Shown: positions 12,107 to 24,250, counted from the first letter of the stretch. The stretch is DNA of 64,000 nucleotides from Dastarcus helophoroides (GCA_028583605.1 CM053333.1:10679638-10743637); one strand, 5' to 3'. Notes: generated by a model not told the origin, from the sequence alone. Program-made: numbers and translations.

Positions 12107-12522
12107 AAGTATTACAAAATAAAGAAGTTATGACGAGATTCTCGTTTTTTTTGGGTTCCTCGTACTTCGCGGTTGCTAAGACGTCAGTTAATTATAATAT
12201 TTTACGAGTTATGATGTTATGAATATTGAGAAATTCCACAAAGGATTAAAAATATGTCAATTATTTGAATATTAGTCGAAATCTCAAGGATAACGTAATG
12301 CAAACGTAAAACGCTTTTGGGATTACAGTCACAATGTGGTCAATTTAAACATTTCTCGATCAAACTCGATAGTTTTGAAATTTCGATGAGTTTTTTAAAT
12401 GTTGATGTTCATCCGAAGTGTATACTTTGAGTCGAAATGGTAAGAAAATAATTTGCAAACTCAAATTAAATCAGGGAAGTTTTACTTTTATCGAGACTCG
12501 ACTTTAATCTCGAAATTTAGAT
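12107..12522. other. AT-rich DNA, no gene
   Basis: Contains the mariner 3' flank, including a run of T near 12145, and then degenerate TCGAAATTT-type sequence. Confidence 0.5.
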
Positions 12523-12533
12523 CATAATCTCTA

Positions 12534-12888
12534 AATATGATAACGAAGGCTTCCACGGCCAGAGTCAGTACAGGATATACTTCTTCCGGGATTGGATCGT
12601 GTCAAAGAACTACTAAAAGTGTTCGACGTTTCGCCCACCATCGTAAGGGGCTTCTTCAGGAACAAAGAAAAGAAAAAATAAATGAAAAGAAGAATATGAG
12701 GGAATATGCAAAAAAGAAAGGATAAAAAGGCCAATTTGAAAACATCAGAGAACGGTAACTCAGTATGTCCACCATACCAGAGGCGAAATTCTTCTGAATT
12801 GAAAATTGGTACAAAGGATAAGATAGTTTAGACAGAAGAGCACGGTAACTCAGTATGTCCACCATACCAGAGGCGAAACTCTTCTGTA
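12534..12888 (-). mobile_element. Short Penelope-like element insertion (terminal-repeat only)
   Basis: 355 bp flanked by an exact 11-bp target duplication CATAATCTCTA (12523-12533 and 12889-12899). The body matches the terminal repeat of the Penelope-like element at 15721-19168. Shared parts include AAGGCTTCCACGGCCAGAG, the hammerhead-like block and a roughly 90-bp unit with ACTCAGTATGTCCACCATAC present twice. There is no RT or nuclease sequence, so it is a truncated or non-autonomous copy. Confidence 0.88.
12620..12664 (-). ncRNA. Hammerhead-ribozyme-like motif, type I arrangement
   Basis: Read 5' to 3' on the minus strand: stem I half UGUUC, core CUGAAGA, stem II GCCC/GGGC around an 11-base loop, core GAAAC, then GUC followed by GAACA, which pairs with UGUUC. 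This is the layout of the hammerheads known from Penelope-like terminal repeats, with a stem III of only two base pairs (AC/GU). One unpaired A between the core and stem II is a deviation in my reading. Activity is therefore inferred, not shown. Confidence 0.65.
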
Positions 12889-13210
12889 CATAATCTCTAC
12901 AGTTCAACTGCAACAGGGGTGGATTAAGCTTGTTTAGGGCCCTGTGCTGGCAGCTCCTAATTTTATACGACAATACTGTGACAAAGTCTTGTCGTGACGA
13001 TTAAAAAAAAAGAATGGTATCCATTTTTGTTAATGGTGGAGGCCCTTGTATTGCACTTATTACACACCCTTAAATCCGCCTCTGACTACAATCTTGACAT
13101 TTAAAAAAATACGAAATATTTTCAGTTTAAACTTAAAATCTTGAGATAAATCTCAATACTTAAAAAAAATTGAAGGCAAACTTTCGACTTTGTTCCAAAT
13201 TTTCATATTA

Positions 13211-13483
13211 CAGTATACTCCCGCCAAAGTTGCACTCACCGTACTGGATCGACCGTTAAAGTTACTACTTCCCGTTATCCCCACCATTGTCGAAAAATAT
13301 ATACATTTTATTGCTTCTTGCGCCTTTGAGTGGATTATTCAAAAGTGGCGCTAAAACTTGGAAGTCCAATTCGTTGTTTGAAAATTAAAGTGGGGGAATA
13401 TCCGCGCAACTTTAACGATCGTATCCTGACAACTTTAACGGGCAAACAACTTTAACGGGCGCAACTTTAGCGGGAGTTGACTG
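13211..13483. mobile_element. pogo/Tigger-like MITE
   Basis: 273 bp flanked by TA on both sides. The ends are inverted: CAGTATACTCCCGCCAAAG at the left, and CAGTCAACTCCCGCTAAAG as the reverse complement of the right end. The CAGT..ACTCCCG start and TA target fit pogo-type Tc1/mariner elements. The right arm carries three copies of AACTTTAACGGGC-like sequence. There is no coding capacity. Confidence 0.75.
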
Positions 13484-14306
13484 TAATTCTAGAAATTCGT
13501 CGAAATTTCGAAAACAAAGACGAAATTTTAAGATTAAATCAATTTCTAATTTGTAATTTTGACTTTTTTATCAAAATTCTGAATTCAAGTTTAACATTTT
13601 GAGTCAAATTTTAGAGGAAAAAGTCGAAATTTGGAATAAATTAGTACCTATAAAGAAATGACGAAATTTAAGATCCAAAGTTGAAATTTTAGAGAAAAAA
13701 GGGTAAAATTTTGAAGTTAAACTGAAAAGGTCAGCATTTCCAGGGAAAATGAAAATTTATCGAGATAATTGTTTGGAAAAAACAACATTTGGAGAAAAAG
13801 TATCAAAATGGACAAAAAAACTAAATGTTTGGAAAACAAATAAAAATTTCAAGAGTAAACTGGAAATATTAAAAAAAAATATCAAAATTTTGATGAAAAC
13901 AGAGAATTTTATGCCAAATTTTTCCATTGAAACCTACGCTATCATGAAGAATAAAAGAGAAATCTCAAAAAAGTAAAAATGTCTAGAAAAAGGCGAAAGA
14001 TCTAACTTAAAACCGAAATGTTCTCTTTTCGGGGGAAATAGGAAATAAATGTTCCAGTTGTGTGTAGTAAAACTAGCCGCTAAATCCATCAAATTATTGC
14101 GTGATATTCTGTGACTATTACCGCAGAATATATAAAAGAAATAAAGAATTTAAGGAAAATCCAGGCACTCTTTATTAGGCATCCCGCTCTTAGTGCAGAT
14201 TATGGGGACAAGCTGTCCTTATTGGATAAAGATAAACAGAAGAGAAGAAGAAGTATCATCAACAGAAACGAAAAGTCAATGCAAATTTAATTAAAAAGAG
14301 TATCTT
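13484..14306 (-). repeat. Degenerate A-rich field and short unique leader
   Basis: AAATTTTGAC/GTCGAAATTT variants to about 14010. About 300 bases of unassigned sequence then lead into the tandem array. Confidence 0.6.
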
Positions 14307-15105
14307 AAAGCATCATCATGGAACTTTACTTGTGGAAGTCACTTTGGAACACACACTCTTTAATTACAACAAAGATGGGTGCCATGACGTCTTTTATCAT
14401 CCATTGTCTATGCAAATTAAGTCACTGACTATAATATCAAAGGCTAATCTAAGGCATGGATGCGAGAAGGAGGATATCGGATTCTCGTGAAAAACGACGA
14501 CGAAAAAGCATCATCATGAAACTTTACTTGGGGAAGTCATTTTGGAACACACACTCTTTAATTAATACAACAAATATGGGTGCCATGACGTCTTTTGTCA
14601 TCCATTGTCTATGCAGGTTAAGTCATTTGACTATATTATATAAGACTAATCTAAGGCATGGATACGAGAAGAAGGATATCGAATTCTCCTGAAAAACGAC
14701 GACGAAAAAGCATCATCATGAAACGTTACTTTTGGAAGTTACTTTGGAACACACACTCTTTCATTATTACAACAAATATAGGTGCCATGACGTCTTTTCT
14801 CTATGCAAGTTAAGTCATTTGACTATATTATCTAAGGCTAATCTAAGGCATGGATGCTAGAAGGAAGATATTGGATTCTCGTGAAAAGCGACGACGAAAA
14901 AGCATTATCATGGAACTTTACTTGTGGAAGTCACTTTGGAACACACACTCTTTAATTACAACAATAAATATGGGTGCCATGACGTCTTTTGTCATCCATT
15001 GCCTATGTAAGTTAAGTCATTTGACTATATTATCTAAGGCTAATCTAAGGCATGGATGCTAGAAGGAGGATGTTGGATTCTCGTGAAAAACGACGACTAA
15101 AAAGC
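14307..15105 (+). repeat. Tandem array, four copies of a roughly 200-bp unit
   Basis: Units start with AAAGCATCATCATG near 14307, 14505, 14708 and 14897. Each contains TGGAACACACACTCTTT, GGTGCCATGACGTCTTTT and GGCATGGATGCGAGAAGGA. The third unit lacks about 14 bases. The array stops at the left target duplication of the hAT element. Confidence 0.9.
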
Positions 15106-16105
15106 GTCTAGAGCAGTGGTATGCAAAAGGTGGCCCATGAAACTCCTCATTGCGATCCTTGGACAATTAGTGGAGGCCCTTTCTTAATCATCAATCTTCG
15201 GGAATCTGCGGCCCTCAAGCCTACCAGGACTACTATTGTTATAATTTTTATTTTTATTTCGAAATTTTTCGAAATTAAGGATTTGTTCTTGAAAATCACT
15301 GGGCAATTTAAATTTTATTTTTATAAAATTTCAAGTTCGACTTGAATTTGACTTTTAACTTTAATCCTTCAAAATTATAACCAAAAATTACTAAGAATGT
15401 TTTTTCTTTTTTCAAAATTTCTTGTTTTCATTTTTGTTCTTTTTCCTATAATATTCATTGTAAATTTACGATTTAGATATATTTTACATATTTTTCTCTT
15501 TATTTTGTTTAAATGTTGACCATAATTTCGAAATTTAAGTCTGCAATCGAATTTTTGAAAAAAGGAGGTCTCTAGATTAAAGTGGAGTCGATATTTGGAA
15601 ACAAACTCGACATTTTGAAATAAAACTGAAAGTTTTGAATAGAATTTGCAGAAAAAGTTAAAATTTTGGAAAGAAGCTCAAAACTCCTAAACTAGACTAA
15701 ATTAAAATTAGTAGTGATAGGATAAAGAAGGCTTCCACGGCCAGAGTCAGTACAGGATATACTTCTTCCAGGATTGGACCGTGTCAAAGAACTACTAAAA
15801 GTGTTCGACGTTTCGCCCACCATCATAGGGGGCTTCTTGTGGAACAAAGAAAAGAAACAATAGATATATAAGGGAATATGCAAAAATGAAATAATGAAAA
15901 GGCCAATTTCAAAACATTAGAGCACGGTAACTCAGTATGTCCGCCATACCAGAGGCGAAACTCTTCTGAATTGAAAATTGGTACAAAGGATAAGAAAGTT
16001 TAGACAGAAGAGCACGGTAACGCAGCATGTCCACCATACCAGAGACGAAACTCTTCTGAGAGGAAAAAAAGAAAGGGAAACTTTATATACCATTCGTCTG
16101 CGCTA

Positions 16106-18480
16106 TCATTCTCGAAGATTTCCGATGATTGGTTTCCAGATGGAGGAAGCATGTAACCGTCGTCTCTGTTGATGTTTTTGGGGAATTTTTGGATTTCAGT
16201 GCCCTCGCGTATCTTCCTATTATAGTAATTGAGAATATTGGATATAATTGAAATATTATCAAAGAGAATCTTATGTTCGGTCTCATGCTGATGTTCCGCA
16301 ATGGCTGACTGAGAAAATAATCCAGATCTAAGACATCTTTGGTGCTCGGATGTTCGCATCTTAAATGATCGTCCCGTTTCTCCGATGTACACTGAACCAC
16401 AAGAACAGGGAACCCTGTACACTCCATTAGAACAAAAGGATGAAATTTTATCTTTGGGAGATGGGATGAGCTGTTGGATCTTTGAAGATGATGAAAAAAT
16501 GGGTTTAATGTTGTGTTTTCTCAATAATTTTCCGATTTGATCTGTTACTCCGTGAACATAAGGAAGAAAGGCTTTAGAAGAAATTATTGAATTTTGTGAA
16601 GGACGAGGGGTAGGGTAAAGATGTCGTTTAATGGCAGTTTCAATGTCGTGCAATTTGTAACCATTGTTGCGTAGATTAAAACGAATTTTGTTCAACTCGT
16701 CTGAAAAATTTATCGGTTGTGAAATTGCTACAGCTCCTGAAACCAGTGAATTTATGGCAGAATGTTTTTGGGAAGGGTGATGATGGGACTCTGCATGCAA
16801 ATAACGATTAGTATGAGTGGGTTTTCGATAAACGGAATGAGAAACGCGACCGTTTGGTAAACGGGTGACCAGTACGTCAAGAAAAGGAAGAGAACCGTTG
16901 TTTTCGATTTCCATAGTGAAGCTAATGGAAGAATGTAAACTGTTTAGGTGTCCCAAAAATAAATTTAGTGAATCCTTGCCATGTGGCCATACAATAAATG
17001 TGTCATCTACATAACGAAGCCAAACCTTGGGTTTTAAATCAGCAGTTTCTACGCAGTGTTTTCAAAAGTTTCCATGAAAATTTTTGCTACTACTGGGGAT
17101 AAGGGGAACTCATTGGGGTGTCAGAGACTTGTTTATAGACGCTGCCATTGCAAGAAAAATAAGTCGATGTGAGGCACATTTCAGTTAAATCAACAAGATA
17201 ATCTGCATTCTCATTGCCTGAAAGTAATTGACGAATTATCGTCATGGAATCGGAAACTGGAACATTAGTGAATAGTGAAGTGACGTCGAAATTTACCAGT
17301 ATGTTGTTGGGGTCTAGGGTTAATTCGGACAACAATTCGACAAAGTGTTTAGAATTTAGGACGTGTGATGATGTGTTTCCGGTATATGACTTGAGGATGT
17401 TAGATAAATATTTCGAGACATTGTAGGTAGGTGAATTTATCGTGCTGACAATGGGCCTAAAAGGAATATTGGGTTTGGGAATTTTGGGGAGACCATAAAG
17501 ACGAGGTGGTTTGGATTCTCTCGGAACAAGATATGTGAGAGTGTCTGCGGACAAATTTGAGGATTTTAGCTTGGACTTGAGTTCGCGTTCAATTTTGCTT
17601 GTTGGGTCCCGAGGAAGAGAAATATAGGATCCGTCATTCAACAGAGGGTTACTTTTGGATACAGACTCAGAATTATCCAAGATGACAATTGCATTACCTT
17701 TTCAGCCGACAGAATAGTGATTAAAGAATCTCTTTTTAGGGTTTTAAGGGTACATCTTTCTTCTCTAGAAATGTTGAACTTTGGTGGTTTGGCATGTTTT
17801 AGTATTTTTGTAGTTGATATAAATGTTAGAAACTTTGTTATTTCTCATATAAAGATGTTTCCAAAATATAAGAGTCATGTTTTAGTATTTTTGTAGTTTG
17901 AAAACGAATAGGATCTGCTGCCTCCTTGGGGAGAGTTCTTATGGAAGACTCTATTGCATTGATTATTTCCTCAGTTGGAATTTTTCTTGGGGCGACAGCA
18001 AAATTCAGTCCTTTAAATAAGATGGTATGTTATCCGACAGTGGACGGGAAGACAAATTGACCACCGCTTTTGAGACTAAACTATAAGCTTTGTCCTTGGG
18101 ACTTAGGAATTCGAATTTCTTCTTGTGTTTCAGATTTTCTAATTCAAAAGTTTTTTCGGACTGATTATAGGATATGGCGTCGAAATGACTTCAATGTTCG
18201 ACCGACAACCTACTCGATAGTTCCAGATGGAGCCCGGGCAATTGTCGGGAGATCGAAGCCAAATCGCATTTAATCCTTTTAATCATATCCCGAACAAGAG
18301 ACAAACCAGCTTTATGAAGAATTTTGCATGAAGAATCGGTTCTAAAGTTATCTTTAATTCTAAAAGATTTCGGAATTAAATTGTGATCCCTGCAACGCGA
18401 CAGAAAACTTAGATTGAAAATAAGTTTAGAAACTTTATGACGAAGTTTAGAGAATAGAAGGGTTTTGCGAGAGAATTCCT
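16106..18480 (-). pseudogene. PLE polyprotein: reverse transcriptase plus GIY-YIG endonuclease, frameshifted
   Basis: In order on the minus strand: an N-terminal part (KLIFNLSFLSRCRDHNLIPK, ILHKAGLSLVRD); GLNFAVAPRKIP; SAEKGNAIVILD with one base missing; RT motifs RLYGLPKIPKP, PFRPIVSTINSP, VNFDVTSLFTNVPV, PLSPVVAKIFMETFENTA and LRYVDDTFIVW, where YVDD is the catalytic box; SLPFLDVLVTR and VYRKPTHTNRYL; then GIY-YIG GVYRVPCSCGSVYIGETGRS with EHQ downstream. It ends INRDDGYML...WKPIIGNLRE-stop. Breaks lie near 17695, 17095, 17050 and 16130, with extra damage near 17750-18000. The domains match the Penelope family, which pairs an RT with a C-terminal GIY-YIG nuclease. The copy is probably inactive, though most residues are preserved. 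Confidence 0.93.
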
Positions 18481-18625
18481 CCCCGTAGAGGTTCCGAATA
18501 TGATAACGAAGGCTTCCACGCCCAGAGTCAGTGCAGGATATACTTTTTCCGGGATTGGACCGTGTCAAAGAACTACTAAAAGTGTTCGACGTTTCGCCCA
18601 CCATCGTAAGGGGCTTCTTCAGGAG

Positions 18626-19168
18626 AGAGGTTCTTCAGTTGCAGTCAGCTATTGCGGGACATCAACATGAGACCGGACATAAGATTCTCTTTGATAACAT
18701 TTCAATTATATCCAATATTCCCAATTGCTATAATAGGAAGATACTCGAGGCCATTGAAATCCAAAAATTCCCCAAAAACATCAACAGAGACGACGGTTAC
18801 ATGCTTTCCTCCATTTGGAAATCAACCATCGAAAATCTTCGGGAGTGATAGCGCAGACGAATGGTACATAAAGTTTCCCTTTCTTTCTTTCCTCTCAGAA
18901 GAGTTTCGCCTCTGGTATGGTGGACATCCTGCGTTACCGTGCTCTTCTGTCTAAACTTTCTTATCCTCTGTACCAATTTTCAATTCAGAAAAGTGTCGCC
19001 TCTGCTATGGTGGACCTACTGAGTTATCGTGCTCTGATGTTTTGAAATTGGCCTTTTCATTTTTGCATATTCCCTTATATTTCGCTTTTTATTTATTGTT
19101 TCTTTTCTTTGTTCCTGAAGAAGCCCCCTACGATGGTGGGCGAAACATCGAACACTTTTAGTAGTTCC
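18626..19168 (+). mobile_element. Inverted 3' fragment of the same PLE
   Basis: The plus strand reads SAIAGHQHETGHKILFDN, then NRKILEAIEIQKFPKNINRD, matching the GIY-YIG tail encoded on the minus strand at 16106-16320. The terminal repeat and a hammerhead-like block (CUGAAGA...GAAAC) follow. It abuts the minus-strand copy head to head at about 18625. Confidence 0.88.
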
Positions 19169-19319
19169 TAGTAGTGATAGTATTGCCAGAACCTTTTTTT
19201 AGTCGACTATTTTATCTGACAGACAAAAGGAACTTTTTTAAATCGTGCGGTCAGCTTGAAAATGTTTCTACTGAAAGCGGCCCAAGGTCCTAAAGGGGTT
19301 GCCGACCACTGGTTTAGAG

Positions 19320-21190
19320 TGTAGACAGTACCTTTTCCTGATGTCGGAATAATGAAATTCCACTGTCAATAAGGAATGAAGTAAATATGTTTATTTGAAT
19401 GGCAACCTATTAAGAACTGTAAAAAAATTCGTTTTATTTTAACATCATTTACTGTGTTCACATTTTTTAAGAAAAAGATGGTGTGTAAGTGGGGGAAATC
19501 GAAAAATGTTTCAGGTGCTTTATTTGTAGTTTTTTAAGGGAATAACTGAACTGCAGTTGCTATTGTTATATTTTGTGCGCTAAAACAATTGTCAAATGAT
19601 TTTTCAGTGGGAGGAAGAAAATAAAGTCGAAGCCACTTTCGGTCAATTTTCATAATGATTACATATACGAAGTTCAGCATCCTTCTAGAATCCAAGATCT
19701 AAGGTTAAATTTAAAATGAGTCGACGGTTAGATCAAAGTCAAGGTCGTAGCTAGGCAGCCCATGAATCGCGCCATCTGGTTCAACGATCGATTAAAAGGT
19801 GTCGCCGTTGGCGTTATTCACCCCAATTAGTCGAGAATTTTCAAAGCCCTGAAAGTCGATAATTATCCTGCCTACGTTTAGCTGCAAAGAGGAAATAATA
19901 AAATCTGATTTTAACTTTTCCATTGGGGAAAATTTCGCAGTAAACGCTTTTACAGCTCATTTCCCGAAACCATTTAAATAACTGAAATGTGGTTTTAGAC
20001 TAAATCAGAATAAGCCTTGCGGCATTTTAGCAAAATCTAAAATGAAATTAAAGCTTTGTGTAATTATGAATGTGGTAACGCACGAGTGGTTAAATTTGCC
20101 TTTACACTCTTACACAATAATAAGTATAATATAATCAAAAATTTCGCCTGTTATATTTAAGTATTGTATTTCGTAATTACATTACAGATTACGGATAACA
20201 TTAAAAGTGAAATGATTCTAGTTGATTTCGACTGTACTTTCGACGCTTTGATTTGTTTAAATTTTATTTGTATAATAGTGCTCGCTAGTTGATAAGAATC
20301 GACCATTTTCAGTACAATTTTATATTTGTCACTTAAATAAATTATAGATAGGGCTGAAATTTTTAAATTGTTGGCACAGTCATATTGGGTAAAGGTGTTT
20401 ACCATGCACGTAATTTCGTCGATGAGTAATAGATAAAATGAGTAATGGATTTAGCAATAAACCTAAATAAAGAATACGTTTGAATGAATTGAATGGCTTG
20501 GTTACAATTAGAAATTCAATCGGTTTCGTAATTCCTTCATTATATACCTCCCTGATTGACAATTAACACAGTGATTTAAGTACGTATTTTTTAAATGAGG
20601 TTTATTAAAAATAAGAATCTAAACTAAAACAAGAAAGTTCATCGACATTCATATTCAGAAATGCAGGAATATGGCCAATAAGTTAATTTTGTACTAAACG
20701 TATTCTGATTTATAAATATTCCAGTAAAACTAAAAATATCGCGTCTCGATCAGACTTAAAAATTGACTTTCATCATACTTTGTCTATTTATTCTCCGAGG
20801 CTATGTACGGCGTGAATAAATATTGAAGCTTATTGACACAGCAGAGTGTCAACAAATTATTCCACTTTTTCTTTTACATACTTATATTAACTTTGAATTA
20901 ATTTGAAAAGTTGATTTTTTCCTTGACATAGCAAAGGCGCTTGTTCAAACATTTTCAAATAACGTAAAAAATTCTACTTGATCATGTTTCATAAAAGTTT
21001 TATTAACGTTTGATCAGAACATTTACGTCACCCGAAACAAATTAAAATTGCCGCCCTTAAACATTAAACTACTTTTTAAAAATAATTATTTTCTACCTAG
21101 AGGCGTCCCCAAACTTCTCCTTGCAAGCAACACTTCTTATCTGCTTAAATTAATAAATGTTTATCTGGCATTATTAATGAATTATGCCAT
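19320..21190. other. Intergenic, no gene recognised
   Basis: AT-rich with a short more mixed island around 19640-19880. It includes GCGCCATCTGG at 19769-19779, a good match to the insect CTCF core read in reverse (CCAGATGGCGC). Frames at 20157-20562 have no recognisable similarity. Confidence 0.45.
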
Positions 21191-21436
21191 GCGCATTCGG
21201 ACATATTTTGAGTTTTTTTTCGTCCAAAGTAGTTTCTTGATAATTTGGGAACAAACATTTTGTGGTTTGGAGTTTTCCAAAATTTCGACCTTTTTTCATA
21301 ATTTCGCTTTTTTCCAAATTTCTACGCTTAAAATAAATTTTCACTTATTTCAAAATTTTGACTGTTTCAAAATTACCACATTATTAAAAAAATTCTGTTA
21401 CTGTTTGGTTTTTTTTAATTTGACATGGAAAATTGC

Positions 21437-23570
21437 AACCTTTGACCTTTGATGAAAATTTCGTTTATTACATTTTCAGTTCTTTGAAAAATGTCGAATA
21501 TTTCGATTTTTTTTAAATCCCAAATTTAGTGTTAATTTCGATTTGCGATTGTTTTTTAAATTCTCAAATTTTGTTTGCTATTGTTTAAAATTTGAATTCG
21601 AAAATTGCACCTTTTGATAAAAATTTCGTTTATTAAAATTTCAGTTCTTTGGAAAATGTCGAGTTTTTTAAAAGGTTGAACGCTTTTAACGATTTTATTT
21701 CAAAATTAGGACTTCTTTTTCAAAAATTTGGAGTTTTAAATTTTCAAACTTTTTCTTAAAATTTCGATGTTATCCAAAATTTTTACTTTTTAAAATTCTG
21801 AATTTTTTAAAAGCTTCAACCTTTTCAAAAATTTCGACCTTTTTTGAAAATTCTGAAATTTCAGACTCAGATTTTTTCGAAAACTTCGATTTTTATTAAA
21901 TCCCAACTTTATTGATAATTTCGACATCTTTTCAATATTCTATTGTTTTTTAAATTCTTGACATTTTCTGCTACTGTTCGGCTTTTTTTCTAAATTTGAC
22001 TTCGAAAATTGCTCCTTTTGATAAAAATTTCGTTTATCAAGTTTTCAGTTCTTTGGAAAATGTCGACCGTTTCTGAAAGGTTGAACTTTTTTAACGATTT
22101 TATTTCAGAATTAGAACTTCTTTTTCAAAATTTTGGAGTTTTAAATTTTTAGACTTTTTTTCAAATTTCGACGTTATACAAAATTTTTACTTTTATAAAA
22201 TCCCCAATTTTTTGAAAGCTTTAACCTTTTTGAAAATTTCGACCTTTTTGGAAAATTCTGAATTTCAAAAAATCAGATTTTGTCGAAAATTTCGATTTTT
22301 TTCGAAATTTCGATTTTTTTTTAATCTCAACTTTATGGATAATTTCGACATCTTTTCAATATTCGATTGGTTTTTAAATTCTCGACTTTTTTCTGCTAAT
22401 GTTCGGCTTTTTTTTTAATTTGACTTCGAAAATTGCACCTTTTGATAAAAATTTCGTTTATTAAAATTTCTGTTCTTTGGAAAATGTCGAGTTTTTTGAA
22501 AGGTTAAACGTTTTTAATGATTTTATTTCAGAATTAGGACTTCTTTTTCAAAATTTGGAGTTTTAAATTTTCAGACTTTTTCTCAAAATTTCGATGTTAT
22601 ACAAAATTTTGACTTTTTTAAAATTCCCAATTTTTTGAAAGCTTCAACCCTTTTGAAAATTTCGACCTTTTTTGAAAATTCTGAAATTTCAAAAACTCAG
22701 ATTTTTTCGAAAATTTCGATTTTTTTTAAATCCCAACTTTATTGATAATTTCGACATCTTTTCAATATTCTATTGTTTTTTAAATTCTCGACATTTTCTG
22801 CTACTGTTCGGCTCTTTTTCTAAATTTGACTTCGAAAATTGCTCCTTTTGATAAAAATTTCGTTTATTAAGTTTTCAGTTCTTTGGAAAATGTCGACTTT
22901 TTTTGAAAGGTTGAACTTTTTTAACGATTTTATTTCAGATTAGGACTCAAAATTTTGGAGTTTTAAATTTTTAGACTTTTTCTCAAAATTTCGATGTTAT
23001 ACAAAATTTTTACTTCTTTAAAATTCCCAATTTTTTGCAAACTTAAACCCTTTTCAAAATGTCGACCTTTTTTAAAAATTCTGCAATTTCAAAAATTCAG
23101 ATTTTTTCGAAAATTTCGATTTTTTTTAAAATCCCAACCTTTATGGAAAATTTCGACATCTTTTCAATATTCGATTGTTTTTCAAAATCCTGGATTTTTT
23201 TCTCTACTGTTCGTTTTTTTTTTAATTTGGCTTCGAAAATTGCACCTTTTGATAACATTTCGTTTATTAGGTTTTCAGTTCTTTGGAAAATGTCGAGTTT
23301 TTTGAAAGGTTGAACTTTTTCAACGATTTTATCTCAGAATTAAGACTTCTTTTTCAAAATTTTGGAATTTTAAATTTTCAGACTTTTTCTCAAAATTTCG
23401 ATGTTATACAAAATTTTTACTTTTTAAAATTCCTAATTTTTTGAAGGCTTTTTGAAAATTTCGACCCTTTTTGAAAATTCTGAAATTTCAAACTCAGATT
23501 TTTTCGAAAATTTCAATTTTTTTCTGAAAATTCCAACTCTCTTGATAATTCCGACATCTTTTCAAAATTT
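21437..23570 (+). repeat. Tandem repeat of about 410 bp, five units plus partial ends
   Basis: The landmark CCTTTTGATAA recurs at 21610, 22014, 22438, 22844 and 23245 (spacings 404, 424, 406, 401). Each is followed by TTTCGTTTATT, TCAGTTCTTTGGAAAATGTC and AACGATTTTATTTCAGA. A partial unit precedes at 21437. Confidence 0.88.
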
Positions 23571-23775
23571 TAACTCTTGAAAGTTTCAACTTTAAAATTT
23601 TTACTTTTTTATGTTTCGACATTTTTTCAAAATTTCGCATTTCTTTGAAAATCTCGTCCTTTCAAAATGTCACTTTTTTTAATTCATTTTTTAAAATAAC
23701 GTAGGTTTTTTTTGCAAATTTCAATTTTTTTAAAGCTCGACATTTCTTCAAAATGTGGTCCTTTTTTGAAATGGT

Positions 23776-24245
23776 CGAATATTTTCCAAAATTTCTACTT
23801 TTTTGAAAATTTTCACTTTTTTTAAAAATTTTAAATGTTAATTAAATTTTCGACATTTTTCAAAATTTGGGCTTTTTCCAAAATTTTAACTTTTTTTTTT
23901 GAAAAATTTGGCTTCTAAAAATTTCTACCTTTCCTCAAGATTTATCGATTTTTCCAAATTTTAATAAAAACTTAATAAATACGTTAATTGCCATAAAAAT
24001 TCGAAATTTAAAAAAACAAGTTTCAAAATATGTAATTCCAAAAAATTTTTTTAAAAATTTAAATTTTCGAAAAGATCAAAATTTTGAAAAATCAATAAAT
24101 CTTGAGAAAAGGTAGAAATTTTTAGAAGCCAAATGTTTCAAAAAAATGTTAAAATTTTGGGAAAAGCCCACATTTTGAAAATTGTCGAAAATTTAATAAA
24201 CATTTAAAAGTTTCAAAAAAAGTGAAAATTTTCAAAAAAGTAGAA
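23776..24245. repeat. Large inverted repeat, arms about 165 bp
   Basis: 23776-23950 returns inverted at about 24085-24245. Shared landmarks are GGCTTCTAAAAATTTCTACC against GGTAGAAATTTTTAGAAGCC, and GGGCTTTTTCCAAAATTTTA against TAAAATTTTGGGAAAAGCCC. The spacer is about 135 bases. Confidence 0.8.
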
Positions 24246-24250
24246 ATAAA

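Larger units (their letters stand above)
15721..19168 (-). mobile_element. Penelope-like retroelement (PLE), complete insertion with inverted 3' piece
   Basis: Flanked by an exact 12-bp target duplication TAGTAGTGATAG (15709-15720 and 19169-19180). From the right end it holds an inverted plus-strand fragment of the element's 3' part (18626-19168), then a minus-strand terminal-repeat piece (about 18490-18625), the ORF (about 18480 down to 16106) and a full terminal repeat (about 15721-16080). The hammerhead-like block occurs at about 18582-18625 (minus), 15806-15842 (minus, decayed CUGA box) and 19113-19160 (plus). Confidence 0.92.
15114..19311. mobile_element. Non-autonomous hAT element, split by a nested Penelope-like insertion
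   Basis: The ends are CAGTGGTATGCAAAAGGTGG at the left and CCGACCACTG at the right (reverse complement CAGTGGTCGG). They are flanked by an 8-bp target duplication with one mismatch, GTCTAGAG (15106-15113) and GTTTAGAG (19312-19319). Removing the nested element leaves about 740 bp with no transposase. GGCCC-rich motifs next to both ends (GGTGGCCC, GGGCCGC) are common in hAT MITEs. Confidence 0.8.
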
